A DNA stretch of 64,000 bases from Oceanobacillus oncorhynchi. GTDB lineage: Bacteria; Bacillota; Bacilli; Bacillales; Amphibacillaceae. The stretch covers positions 4,526,001 to 4,590,000 of the forward strand of contig NZ_CDGG01000001.1 in the NCBI RefSeq assembly GCF_000821065.1. Reading direction: 5' to 3'. Below, piece after piece: positions 52,593 through 61,787 of the stretch. Within the stretch, counting starts at the first letter, position 1, and each line of letters opens with the position of its first letter. The notes beneath the pieces are model-generated. The model was not told the DNA's origin and ran no database searches. It worked only from the letters and a program-made list of their open reading frames with translations. A program made the translations under genes and the position numbers.

Positions 52593-53699
52593 CTAATAAC
52601 TTTTTCCTGTGTATTCTACTCTCGGTCTGAAAATCCGATTATTATCATGCTGTTCAATAATATGTGCCGCAAGCCCTGCTGTTCTGGCACTGAAGAAAAT
52701 TGGTGTATAAAGCGGTATTGGAATACCCAGCTTCCAATAAACCGGAGCTGCATAATAATCTAAGTTAGGATATAGCCCCTTCTCTTCCCTCATGATTTCT
52801 TCCCCAGCTTCACACATCTTTAAAAGCGTATCATCATTATCTCTTTCACATAGTTTCCGCAGCGCTTCTTTTGTAATTGTTGCCCGGGGATCCATTTTCT
52901 TCATATACACCCGATGCCCAAACCCCATGATTTTTTCCTTATTTTGAAGCTTATGGCGAATGAGCGCTTCAAACCCGTCTACAGAATCGACTTCCTGCAG
53001 CATATACATGACTGCTTCATTTGCTCCGCCATGTAAATGTCCTTTTAGGGAAGATATAGCTCCAGTCAGCGCGCCGTACATATCAGCGTTTGTAGAAGCA
53101 ATCACACGGGAGGCAAAGGTTGAATTAGGCATCTCATGCTCACTGTAGAGTAATAAGAGCTGATCAAAAATTTCCACCTCCAGATTGGACGGTTTTTTTC
53201 CTGTAATCATATAGAGGAAATTGGCGCTATAGCCGAGACTTTCATCCGAGCTGGCAATCGCTTTGCCCTCTGTAGCAAAATAGCTGTTTACCGTAATAAA
53301 AGGCAATTGACCTAACAATTCATAGGCCCGCTGTTTATTTTCCTTGTTCGAACGGTTTTCAAGGTCCGTATCGTATCCGGCTAATAATGAGATAACCGTA
53401 CGCATCCCATCCATTGGATGCATGCCCTTTGGCAGCAGATTAAATACAGGCAAGGTATCTTCAGGCAGGCTATAATACCCTTTAATATTATCTTCCAGAC
53501 TGCTCTTTTCCTCCTGGCTTGGAATATATCCTTCCAGTAATAAATGGACGACATCAAAATACGTTTTATCTTTCGCTAATGCAATTAAATCCTCTCCGCG
53601 AATAACTATTTTTTCCCGATCAACATCTAAAAAAGAAATTTCTGTTCGCGCCGCAATCACACCATCTAAACCAGGAACAAAACCTTCACTTGTACGCAT
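52593..53699 (-). CDS. prpC: 2-methylcitrate synthase / citrate synthase family
   Basis: A 368-residue type II citrate synthase-like enzyme for propionyl-CoA plus oxaloacetate (MmgD/PrpC). Catalytic residues visible: HLHGGANEAVM (His near 217), GFGHRVYMKKMDPRA (His and Arg near 255-260), and the C-terminal Asp/Arg region FSARTAGLAAHIIEQHDNN. Cluster context with prpD and prpB favours methylcitrate synthase over CitZ. ATG follows AAGGAGGAG; a cre-like site is just upstream. Confidence 0.93.
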   Translation of the reverse strand: MRTSEGFVPGLDGVIAARTEISFLDVDREKIVIRGEDLIALAKDKTYFDVVHLLLEGYIPSQEEKSSLEDNIKGYYSLPEDTLPVFNLLPKGMHPMDGMRTVISLLAGYDTDLENRSNKENKQRAYELLGQLPFITVNSYFATEGKAIASSDESLGYSANFLYMITGKKPSNLEVEIFDQLLLLYSEHEMPNSTFASRVIASTNADMYGALTGAISSLKGHLHGGANEAVMYMLQEVDSVDGFEALIRHKLQNKEKIMGFGHRVYMKKMDPRATITKEALRKLCERDNDDTLLKMCEAGEEIMREEKGLYPNLDYYAAPVYWKLGIPIPLYTPIFFSARTAGLAAHIIEQHDNNRIFRPRVEYTGKSY

Positions 53700-53718
53700 T
53701 ATTTCTCCTCCTTCAATT

Positions 53719-53732
53719 TGAAAGCGTCATCA
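53719..53732. promoter_or_regulatory. cre-like CcpA site upstream of prpC
   Basis: TGAAAGCGTCATCA matches cre TGWAARCGYTWNCW at all but one fixed position. It lies about 20 bp upstream of the prpC start codon, in the leader, a roadblock position. Confidence 0.6.
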
Positions 53733-53847
53733 TTTATTCTTTTGAGATAAACAGAGCTTATAGTTGCCAAGCCATTGGTTCACTTATGCAGGTAGCAAAG
53801 CATAGAGAAGCATGTGTTGAATAAAAATCCCCAATAAAACGTTTTCC

Positions 53848-53860
53848 TATATCCAGTATA
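53848..53860. promoter_or_regulatory. LysR-type T-N11-A motif 1
   Basis: TATATCCAGTATA (TATA arms, 5-nt spacer) in the prpC-LysR intergenic region; likely target of the divergent LysR regulator. Confidence 0.35.
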
Positions 53861-53906
53861 ACCTTGAATAGAATATTAGAAAAATATATAATTCAAATTA
53901 ATAACG

Positions 53907-53921
53907 ATAGATTTTTTCTAT
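53907..53921. promoter_or_regulatory. LysR-type T-N11-A motif 2
   Basis: ATAGATTTTTTCTAT is a perfect 5-5-5 inverted repeat of LysR type, 25 bp before the regulator start, fitting autoregulation. Confidence 0.4.
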
Positions 53922-53945
53922 ATCTTAATAATAGGAGGAGAAGCC

Positions 53946-54815
53946 TTGAATTTACAAGACTGGAAAATGCTTGCCGCCCTTTACGAAACAGAAAATATCA
54001 CACTGGCAGCACATCAATTATTTTTATCTCAGCCAACCTTAACTGCAAGAATTCAAAAGCTGGAAAATCATTATGGCGTCCCGCTTATTCTAAGGAAGCG
54101 GCGAGGCATCATGTTTACTCCAGAAGGGGAAGAACTGGCACAGCACGCAAAAAGAATGCTGCTGGAACAGCGTAAAATGGAGGAAAAACTCAGCAACATG
54201 CAGGAGGAAGTGAAGGGAACGTTACGGGTCGGTGTTTCTAATTTCTTTGCAGCAAATAAAATGCCGAAGCTGCTGCAGCTGTTTAAAGAAAAATATCCGG
54301 AGGTAGAATGCCAAGTTGTTACTGGATGGAGCAGTGATATGCACCGCCTTTTATTAAATCATGATGTACATATCAGCTTTATTAAAGGAAATTATGCTTG
54401 GAAGGAAAAGAAAGCGCTGTTATATGAGGAGGAAATCTGTGTTGCCTCTCCTTGGGATTTTGCATGGGATACACTCCCCAAGCTCCCAAGAGTAGACTAT
54501 TACACAGATGAGCATATGCGTATGCTATTAGATGACTGGTGGCATCAAAATTACATCGAACAGCCGAATATTACCATCCATGTCAATCAAGTAGAGACTT
54601 GCAAAGAGATGGTTGTTCATGGACTCGGCTATGCGATTGTCGCTAATCTGGTCGTCCGCCCCCACTCCGATCTGTTTATTAAACCAATTACAGGGGCGTC
54701 CGGTGAGCCTTTAAAGAGACAAACCTGGATGTACTATCAGGAAGATACCTTACAAATGAATATTGTCCGGGCGTTTGTTGATTTTGTTCAGACATTGGAT
54801 GTAAAAGCATTATAA
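53946..54815 (+). CDS. LysR family transcriptional regulator of the prp operon
   Basis: A 289-residue LysR regulator. The N-terminal winged HTH (about 1-60) reads NLQDWKMLAALYETENITLA, SQPTLTARIQKLE; the rest is a substrate-binding domain (TLRVGVSNFFAANKMPKLLQ). The start is a TTG seven bases after AGGAGG. Divergent from prpCDB, so probably its activator with a methylcitrate-pathway metabolite as coinducer; that is inference. Overlap with the convergent AEC gene is absent; four bases lie between. Confidence 0.88.
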   Translation: MNLQDWKMLAALYETENITLAAHQLFLSQPTLTARIQKLENHYGVPLILRKRRGIMFTPEGEELAQHAKRMLLEQRKMEEKLSNMQEEVKGTLRVGVSNFFAANKMPKLLQLFKEKYPEVECQVVTGWSSDMHRLLLNHDVHISFIKGNYAWKEKKALLYEEEICVASPWDFAWDTLPKLPRVDYYTDEHMRMLLDDWWHQNYIEQPNITIHVNQVETCKEMVVHGLGYAIVANLVVRPHSDLFIKPITGASGEPLKRQTWMYYQEDTLQMNIVRAFVDFVQTLDVKAL

Positions 54816-54819
54816 GAAA

Positions 54820-55737
54820 CTAATGATATGCCACAAAGCTTGCAAGCACCCAAATCAGCAGAAAGCTTAAAATGATCGTTATATTCACTATAGTTCCGGC
54901 TATTTTTGCGTTATATCTGTATCTTATTGCATACACCACAGCTGTTGTGGATGTTGGCAGAATAAAACCGATTAAAACCGTATTTGCAAGCATCGGATAA
55001 TCTGAAAACAGCCAAAAGAGGCTGAGACCGAGAACCAGTCCAGTTCCATACTTCACAGCTAAATACTTCCCTATCAGAGGAAACCATGATTTCTCAAAGG
55101 AAAAGTTTAAATAAAGACCCAGTAACAATAAGGACAAGGGCATATTCGCCCCAGATATAATTTCTGCGGTATCCAATAAGAACGTTGGCAAATGAAAATC
55201 AAATATGTTTAAAGCAACGACAAACATATAGGTTAAAAATGGAATAGACCGCAGTAATGGACTGACTGTTTCCCGCAAATAAAATTTCGATGATCCATTT
55301 GCAAAATAACTGGCAATAAAGAAACATAATCCGAATACAATCACAGCATTACCTACATCAAACATACCAAAATATTGGATACCTTCTCTGCCCCAGATAG
55401 CTTCTACAAGAGGAAAGGCAAATAAGCCGACATTGACACCTGGCATCATCATGATTGCCATTCCTTTTAAATCAGTATCTGCAGAGCGAAAGACAAAAAA
55501 ACCGGCCGCAGCAGCGACAAGTCCAAATAAAATCGCAATGACAATAAGAGAAACAAGCGGCAGCGTTATCTCCATTTGATTAAAAGTAACAAGCACTAAC
55601 GCAGGCAAAGTAATATTAAAAACGATTCTGGCTATCGTCTGTCCATCCGATTCCTTTAAAATTTTTGTCCTTTTAAAGAAATAACCAAGTAAAATAATAA
55701 ATACAGAAATAATAAATTGCTGCTGAAACCCTTCCAA
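54820..55737 (-). CDS. AEC family transporter (auxin efflux carrier type)
   Basis: A 305-residue membrane protein with about ten helices in two five-helix halves, of AEC type (FFKRTKILKESDGQTIARIVFNITLPALVLVTF at the start, MMMPGVNVGLFAFPL in the middle). The start is a TTG behind GGAGTAG. Bacterial relatives include malonate/malate carriers; next to prp genes it could carry propionate-pathway acids. It is convergent with the LysR gene. Confidence 0.83.
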   Translation of the reverse strand: MEGFQQQFIISVFIILLGYFFKRTKILKESDGQTIARIVFNITLPALVLVTFNQMEITLPLVSLIVIAILFGLVAAAAGFFVFRSADTDLKGMAIMMMPGVNVGLFAFPLVEAIWGREGIQYFGMFDVGNAVIVFGLCFFIASYFANGSSKFYLRETVSPLLRSIPFLTYMFVVALNIFDFHLPTFLLDTAEIISGANMPLSLLLLGLYLNFSFEKSWFPLIGKYLAVKYGTGLVLGLSLFWLFSDYPMLANTVLIGFILPTSTTAVVYAIRYRYNAKIAGTIVNITIILSFLLIWVLASFVAYH

Positions 55738-55906
55738 AATTTTCTACTCCTTCAGTACACAAAAAATATACAAATGCTATCATATCACAGTCTCTATGGA
55801 GTTTATACAGAAAGGACTTATCGTTAATGCTTTATAAAAACAATTTTTCTATGTTACAGTGAAGTTGTAGGATATTTGTAAAGAAGGATTGTGTGAGGTG
55901 ATGCAA

Positions 55907-56332
55907 GTGAAACTTATCGTATTTGATGGAGAATGTCATATTTGCGACAGCTTCGTGCAGTTTATTTTAAATAAAGATAAAGAAAATCAATTTCTTTTTA
56001 TTTCTCTGCAAAGTGAGGCAGGAGAATTTATAAGAAGGAAATATCGGGTGCCGGATGACATCGACAGTGTACTGCTGATCGATGGGGAGAAAATTTTTAT
56101 CAAATCAGACGCTGCTTTACAAGTGGCAAAATATATATCGTTTCCCTGGAGAATGCTGACAGCTGGTAAATTTCTTCCATATTTTATCCGGGATACTCTC
56201 TATGATTTTGTGGCACGCAACAGGCATAAATGGTTTGAGAAAAAACAAAGCTGCCGCCTGCCTACCGCGCAAGAAAGAAAGCAATTTGCTGAAACAATCG
56301 AGGATTTAGAGGAAAAAAAACCTTCCGAATAA
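55907..56332 (+). CDS. DCC family thiol-disulfide oxidoreductase-like protein (DUF393, YuxK-like)
   Basis: A 141-residue protein with the DCC signature FDGECHICDSFVQF near the start (D-x2-C-x2-C), typical of DUF393. The GTG at 55907 fits GAGGTGA; TTG 55889 and ATG 55901 do not. A predicted thioredoxin-like fold; substrates unknown. Confidence 0.85.
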   Translation: MKLIVFDGECHICDSFVQFILNKDKENQFLFISLQSEAGEFIRRKYRVPDDIDSVLLIDGEKIFIKSDAALQVAKYISFPWRMLTAGKFLPYFIRDTLYDFVARNRHKWFEKKQSCRLPTAQERKQFAETIEDLEEKKPSE

Positions 56333-56378
56333 AATAAAACATCATTTCCGGAGGTTCTTCCCCACTTCCTGATAATGT

Positions 56379-56451
56379 CGGCTGCCCTATCCAATTACCG
56401 CTTTAAGCTGTTTTAAAGCGAAAAAAACAGTAATGGGTGAAAAGGCAGCCG
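56379..56451 (+). terminator. Long imperfect hairpin after the DCC gene
   Basis: CGGCTGCC pairs with GGCAGCCG (56379-56386 with 56444-56451), CCAATTA with TAATGGG-like, and CCGCTTTAA with TTAAAGCG inside. T-rich after. Terminator or attenuator-like. Confidence 0.5.
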
Positions 56452-56485
56452 TATTTTATTTATTCAAAAGGTTATTTTTGTTTCA

Positions 56486-56773
56486 TTATTTATCGTCAAT
56501 TTCTTCTTCAATGCCATGTTCTTCACTGAACTCTGTTTGGAAGCCGGTCTGCAAATGATCTGAATCCTGAACAGGTTCACCAACTCCAGAGAATAAAGTG
56601 GTAAGATAATAAATAGCACTAATTCCAACGAGTCCATAAATAATTCGAGAAAGAACAGCCGTCTGTCCGCCAAAAATTGCGGATACTAGATCAAATTGAA
56701 AAAATCCAATCAGTCCCCAGTTAATAGCACCAATAATCAATAACGTAACTGCAATTGCATGTAGTGTTTTCAC
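56486..56773 (-). CDS. DUF378 family membrane protein (YuzA-like)
   Basis: A 95-residue protein with two transmembrane helices (about 6-26 and 40-62), LLIIGAINWGLIGFFQFDLV the DUF378 signature, and an acidic C-terminal tail. The start is a GTG behind GAGGAGGTGA. Function unknown. Confidence 0.85.
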   Translation of the reverse strand: MKTLHAIAVTLLIIGAINWGLIGFFQFDLVSAIFGGQTAVLSRIIYGLVGISAIYYLTTLFSGVGEPVQDSDHLQTGFQTEFSEEHGIEEEIDDK

Positions 56774-56877
56774 TGTTTCTCACCTCCTCACAGCTTATCT
56801 TTTGCCTAATGATTTATTTCCATACTGGCACTGTTTGGGAATTAATAACGTACTGCCTCAGAGAAGGCCGGCACACC

Positions 56878-56909
56878 ATAAAAAAAGCCCCAATGAAAAT
56901 TCATTGGGA
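56878..56909 (-). terminator. Terminator of rocD
   Basis: CCCAATGAA pairs with TTCATTGGG, then a run of T on the minus strand, just after rocD. Confidence 0.85.
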
Positions 56910-56923
56910 CGTAAAGAATATAT

Positions 56924-58120
56924 TTAATTCGCCTGGAGCACTTTCTTTATTTTATCCAGTGCCCAGTCAAGCTCTTCTTTTGTAATCACTAACGGCGGTG
57001 CAAAACGAATGGTGGTTTCATGGGTTTCTTTACACAAAATGCCGTTTTCCTTCAATGCTTCACAAATCGGCCGGACAGGCTTCGTAAATTCTACACCGAT
57101 AAATAATCCTCTAGCCCGGACCTCCTTCAAATCAGGGTGGCTGATAGCAGATAATTCAATTGCAAAGTATTCGCCCAGTTCAAGTGATTTATCAACCAGT
57201 TCTTCTTCTTCAATTACATCCAATGCTGCCATCGAAACAGCACAGGCTAATGGATTACCTCCAAATGTTGAGCCATGTGAACCGGGCGTAAAAACATCCA
57301 TAACCGCTTTATTAGCAGCAATGGCAGAGATAGGGAGCACACCTCCGCCTAATGCTTTCCCCATCACATAAATATCTGGCTCTACATTTTCCCATTCACA
57401 GGCAAACATTTTTCCAGTGCGGGCAAAACCAGTCTGTACTTCATCGGCAATAAATAATATATTTTCTTCATCACATATTTTTCGAACTTCCTGCAAATAG
57501 CCTTCCGGCGGGATGAGAATACCTGCTTCTCCTTGAATCGGTTCGATAATAATTGCTGCTGTATTTGGTGTGATGGTTTCTTTTAACGCTTGAATATCTC
57601 CATAATTTATCTTATATATCCCTGGCACAAAGGGGCCATAATTTGTAGTTGCATCCAGATCATTCGATAATGAAATCGCATTCATTGTTCTGCCATGGAA
57701 ATTTCCTTTTGCTGCAATAATCTCCGCTTGATTCGCGTCAACATCCTTTTTTTCATATGCCCACCTGCGCGCTGCTTTTATCGCTGTTTCTACTGCTTCT
57801 GCTCCGGTATTCATCGGCAGGACTTTATCTTTATTGGTTAATTTCGCAAGGCGCTCTGTCCAAGGCCCTAATAATTCATTATGAAAAGCTCTTGAAGTAA
57901 GTGTGACTTTATCTGCCTGATCTTTCAGTGCTTGAATAATCTTTGGGTGCCGATGTCCCTGATTGACAGCAGAGTATGCACTTAGCATATCCATGTATTT
58001 ATTTCCTTCAGGATCCTTCACCCAGACTCCTTCTGCCTCTGCAACAACTACCGGCAATGGATGGTAGTTATTTGCACCATAGGCAGAGGTAAGTTCCATG
58101 ACTTCTTTTGATGTCACCAT
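56924..58120 (-). CDS. rocD: Ornithine aminotransferase
   Basis: A 398-residue class III PLP aminotransferase that moves the delta-amino group of ornithine to 2-oxoglutarate in arginine breakdown. Signatures: [56 protein letters not shown] and the PLP lysine in [10 protein letters not shown] near residue 254. ATG follows GGGAGG. Monocistronic; no rocABEF nearby. Confidence 0.94.
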   Translation of the reverse strand: MVTSKEVMELTSAYGANNYHPLPVVVAEAEGVWVKDPEGNKYMDMLSAYSAVNQGHRHPKIIQALKDQADKVTLTSRAFHNELLGPWTERLAKLTNKDKVLPMNTGAEAVETAIKAARRWAYEKKDVDANQAEIIAAKGNFHGRTMNAISLSNDLDATTNYGPFVPGIYKINYGDIQALKETITPNTAAIIIEPIQGEAGILIPPEGYLQEVRKICDEENILFIADEVQTGFARTGKMFACEWENVEPDIYVMGKALGGGVLPISAIAANKAVMDVFTPGSHGSTFGGNPLACAVSMAALDVIEEEELVDKSLELGEYFAIELSAISHPDLKEVRARGLFIGVEFTKPVRPICEALKENGILCKETHETTIRFAPPLVITKEELDWALDKIKKVLQAN

Positions 58121-58280
58121 AATAAGCAGCCTCCCTTGATTTCATGCAAAGTTATTCGTTCTCTTCTTAAGCATAATCATTTGTTTAACAAAACGTCAAG
58201 CTTCATTTTGATTAGATATATTTATTTTCTTTTTTTCACTTCACCAAAATCCATGGGTAACATAATAGATATAAATTTGC

Positions 58281-58315
58281 TGTAAGCGGCCGCTACGGAA
58301 ATACACTACGCTAGC
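58281..58315. repeat. Fragment like element B
   Basis: AGCGGCCGCTACGGAAATAC, ACTACGCT is close to GCGGCCGCTGCAGAAAAAC, ACTACGCT near the left end of element B at 25127-25153. No inverted repeat ends are present. Confidence 0.55.
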
Positions 58316-58369
58316 CAGCTGCTTATATCACATTTAATTATATTTTCCAACTATATTTTTAAGAATTTA

Positions 58370-58400
58370 AAAGAGAAGAGGCCTTACCTCTTCTTTTTAA
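58370..58400 (-). terminator. Terminator of the SNF2 helicase gene
   Basis: AGAAGAGG pairs with CCTCTTCT around a short loop, T-rich after on the minus strand. Confidence 0.75.
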
Positions 58401-58410
58401 GCCATTTCTT

Positions 58411-61400
58411 TTATTCCAGCGTTCCCAGGAGCAGTTTCTCTACGTCTTCATCTGTCAGCTGATTATTCCATAAGTCCTTCGTCTGTACCATCTGTTCAAT
58501 CAGATTTCTTTTTTTCTGCTGGAGCTCGAACATTTTATCTTCAATGGTTCCTTCGGCCAGCATCCTAATAACGGTAACATCATCTGTTTGTCCGATTCGG
58601 TGTGCACGATCGATTGCCTGGTCTTCTACTGCCGGGTTCCACCATGTATCGTATAAAATAACCGTATCAGCACCCACTAAATTTAATCCAGTACCGCCAG
58701 CTTTCAGCGATATCAGGCAAATATCATTCTTCCCCTGATTAAAAGCGCGGCAAAGTTGGATCCGTTCCTCAGCAGGTGTTTGCCCGTCCAAATAAAAGTA
58801 GGAAATTTCCTCTGCCCTTAATAAATCACCTATTCGCTGCAGCATTTGCGTAAATTGAGAAAAAATCAACAGCCGTTTTCCGGAACGTTTGGCATCCTTC
58901 ACAATTTCCATCAGCCGCTTAAGTTTAGCTGACTCTCCATGATAATCCCGTACAAATAATGCCGGGTCACAACAAATTTGTCTTAACCGGGTCAGTCCCG
59001 CTAAGATACGAATACGATTTTTACGAATCGTTGCACGATCCAAATGTTTAAATTTCGGATGTCTTAACTTGGATAAATAGGAAATATAGATTTGTTTTTG
59101 TTCTTCCGTCAGCGGAACACGTTCAATATATTCCGTTTTGGCCGGCAAGTCCTGGAGCACATCCTTTTTCTCTCTCCGCAGCATAAATGGGTGAACTCTT
59201 CTCAGCACCTGATCATTAGTAAGCCAGGAAAAATCCTTCAAGCCGCCGAGCAATTCAGGAAATATAACATGAAAAATCGCCCATACATCCTCTACTTTAT
59301 TTTCTAATGGCGTACCTGTTAACGCAAACTGATAATCGGCTGTTAATTTCTTTACTGTACGGAAAACCTGTGTCGCAGGATTTTTAAAGGTTTGCGCCTC
59401 GTCAAAAATAATCGTCTGGAAAGCAGCCTTCTTCAGCCAATCGATTTCATTTTTCAATACACCATAGGAAACAATCCATACATCCTGTTCTTTAAATGCT
59501 TTCTTTTGTTGATTTCTTTCCTTAACGGTACCTTCCAATATATCAACGGAAAAAGCCGGGGCAAATAATTCCCATTCCTGCTTCCACTGATGGCTCAGCG
59601 AGGTCGGACAGACAATCAGAATAGATGCTTTTTTCTTTTGCTGCTGAAATTTCGTGATACAAAAAGCGATAGCCTGCACGGTTTTCCCTAACCCCATTTC
59701 ATCTGCCAGCACGCCGCCCAGACCAGATTCAGCCACCGCCAGCATCCAGCGCACGCCGTCCTGCTGATAAGGCTTTAAAATCGGCTTAATTTCTTTTGCG
59801 ATTGGATACTTCTCCTTTGCCGGTACCTGAATAGCATGAATCATTTCCTTCACAGCTGCTCCATCAGCCAGATAACCGTTATCCTCCATCCGATGCGCAA
59901 ATGACAAACCCTCCTTCAGCGACAGCTCAATTTCCTCCAGAATTTCAGAAGGGGTCATCGAAACGGAAAGCAGATATTTTTCTAATTCTTTTACCTCCTC
60001 TGTTTCCAATGTCAGAAAAGAACCATCCTTTAAGCGATAGTAAGGCCGCTTTTCTTCTATCGCTTCCAGAATCTGTCGAACCTCCTGCTCCCAAAAACCT
60101 TTCACTTGAAAGGCAAAGGAAAGCCAATTTGTTCTGTCACGCTTATGCTTCACACGTACAATTGGCTGAAACCGCTTCTTGCTGATTTGATTACGAACGG
60201 CATTCGTTACAAAAACATCGGCCATCTTATACAATACTGGTAAATGATGATATAAGAAATCATATTCCAGCTGTTCATTTTGCAGAATAAAACTGCCTCC
60301 CGTATTCGCAAATCCACTTCTTTCCAGAAAAGCAATAATTTCTGCTTCCTTTTCTTTATCCCGGCGAATCAGACTTGTTTTCTCAAATGGCGTTATCTTT
60401 TTATCTCCATATTGGAATTCCACACCAGCCAGAAGACGATTATGGACCCGATCTATATAAACACCAGCTTTCAGCGGAGTATTAAGATGCTTTAGCATTC
60501 CTGTCCTATCCTCCACTTCACCAATCCGCTCTAAAAGTGCTGAGATAGAAACCATTTGCTCCCTGCTGACAACGATGGTTTGTGTTTGCTTTTGCCATAG
60601 CTGCTCGCATAAAGTAATCAGCTGCTTTTCTTCTTCTGTTAATAAATAAAGGGATCCGCTCTGATAAATAAGCTGATAAGCAAGCAAAAAAAATGTAGCT
60701 TTTCTTTCTCGAAAAGCGATGGAATAATCTGCATCTGACTGATAGACACGAAAAGAAAGCGGAGGCAGTGCATCATAAAAATGTAATGGCTGCTTATGAT
60801 AATCATTTGCCTCCATATAAAGGGATACCAGCGGGCTTGCAGATAGTAATTTCTCCATACGGTCCCAAGCTGAAGCCGGGACCGAAACCCAGCTTGTTTT
60901 ATCCTCAAAGAGCTTGCCAATCATCTGCTGGTCCTCATAGATATGGATAAGCTGTTCTAAAATCTGATTGCAATCATCTTCAAAATAAAATTTGCTTGCA
61001 TCAAAGGATAGATTATCAGCAATTGAAAAATGCCTTCCGCTTTTCAATGCTTCTAAAAAAGCAATAATATCATGGACAATTTTTCCATCGATTTGAACAG
61101 CCATTTGCAATGCGGCCCGTTCCGGTTCTGCTGGAATACGCAGGTAAAAATGAACCGGAATAGCCTGCCTTGTCTCAAAATAGCCGCGCTGACGAAATTC
61201 CTTATCCGGCTTTCCTGTCAGCGACGGTGTGGCAGCTTCCGGCTCTCCTGTTTCGTGGATACCGATTAAGACCGCAGCGATATGCTGACAATCTAATGTA
61301 TAAGATCCGAGCTTCGGACAGCTGCACGCAGTGCTCTCTATTTTATTATTTCGATACGTGACTGTAATATGAAAATCATCCGTAGTTCTGACCGTTCCAA

Positions 61401-61542
61401 TCAGCTGCTGTTCCAAAAAGGTTAACTGCACATTTCCCTTTTTCCACAGACGTTCTCCATATTTATAAGACAACTCTCCGCATCGTTCTTTTATTTCTTG
61501 TTTGGGTACCCATACCATTTCCTGCACGACCTTTTCATTCAT
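58411..61542 (-). CDS. SNF2-family helicase with SWIM zinc finger
   Basis: A 1043-residue ATP-dependent DNA translocase (YwqA-like). A SWIM finger (ACSCPKLGSYTLDCQH, about residues 74-90) lies near the N-terminus. The SNF2 motor starts near residue 590: Walker A DEMGLGKTVQ (about 614), FDEAQTFKN as motif II (about 711), LTGTPLENK, then the C-terminal lobe with IFSQFTQMLQRIG and DRAHRIGQT. Partner and role in DNA or RNA-polymerase maintenance unknown. The RBS is weak. Confidence 0.92.
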   Translation of the reverse strand: MNEKVVQEMVWVPKQEIKERCGELSYKYGERLWKKGNVQLTFLEQQLIGTVRTTDDFHITVTYRNNKIESTACSCPKLGSYTLDCQHIAAVLIGIHETGEPEAATPSLTGKPDKEFRQRGYFETRQAIPVHFYLRIPAEPERAALQMAVQIDGKIVHDIIAFLEALKSGRHFSIADNLSFDASKFYFEDDCNQILEQLIHIYEDQQMIGKLFEDKTSWVSVPASAWDRMEKLLSASPLVSLYMEANDYHKQPLHFYDALPPLSFRVYQSDADYSIAFRERKATFFLLAYQLIYQSGSLYLLTEEEKQLITLCEQLWQKQTQTIVVSREQMVSISALLERIGEVEDRTGMLKHLNTPLKAGVYIDRVHNRLLAGVEFQYGDKKITPFEKTSLIRRDKEKEAEIIAFLERSGFANTGGSFILQNEQLEYDFLYHHLPVLYKMADVFVTNAVRNQISKKRFQPIVRVKHKRDRTNWLSFAFQVKGFWEQEVRQILEAIEEKRPYYRLKDGSFLTLETEEVKELEKYLLSVSMTPSEILEEIELSLKEGLSFAHRMEDNGYLADGAAVKEMIHAIQVPAKEKYPIAKEIKPILKPYQQDGVRWMLAVAESGLGGVLADEMGLGKTVQAIAFCITKFQQQKKKASILIVCPTSLSHQWKQEWELFAPAFSVDILEGTVKERNQQKKAFKEQDVWIVSYGVLKNEIDWLKKAAFQTIIFDEAQTFKNPATQVFRTVKKLTADYQFALTGTPLENKVEDVWAIFHVIFPELLGGLKDFSWLTNDQVLRRVHPFMLRREKKDVLQDLPAKTEYIERVPLTEEQKQIYISYLSKLRHPKFKHLDRATIRKNRIRILAGLTRLRQICCDPALFVRDYHGESAKLKRLMEIVKDAKRSGKRLLIFSQFTQMLQRIGDLLRAEEISYFYLDGQTPAEERIQLCRAFNQGKNDICLISLKAGGTGLNLVGADTVILYDTWWNPAVEDQAIDRAHRIGQTDDVTVIRMLAEGTIEDKMFELQQKKRNLIEQMVQTKDLWNNQLTDEDVEKLLLGTLE

Positions 61543-61633
61543 TTCACATATTTTAAATTCACGCTGTCAGAATTAATATCTGATTGACTTTTTTATTATA
61601 TTACCTGATTTCTATTTCACGAAAGAGGTTAAA

Positions 61634-61663
61634 TTGTAGTATGATATATCTATTGCATATTAT
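61634..61663 (+). promoter_or_regulatory. Weak promoter candidate for prfC
   Basis: TTGTAG (61634-61639) and TATTAT (61658-61663) are 18 bp apart, about 125 bp upstream of prfC. Confidence 0.35.
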
Positions 61664-61787
61664 AAAGCAACAATAGGCAAACATCTAATAAACAAATGAT
61701 GATTTTTAAACATTAGCTTCTGATCTATAACCAAACACGTATAAAGCTGTAAAAGATGGATCAGTCTATGATAGAAAGGATTTCACT

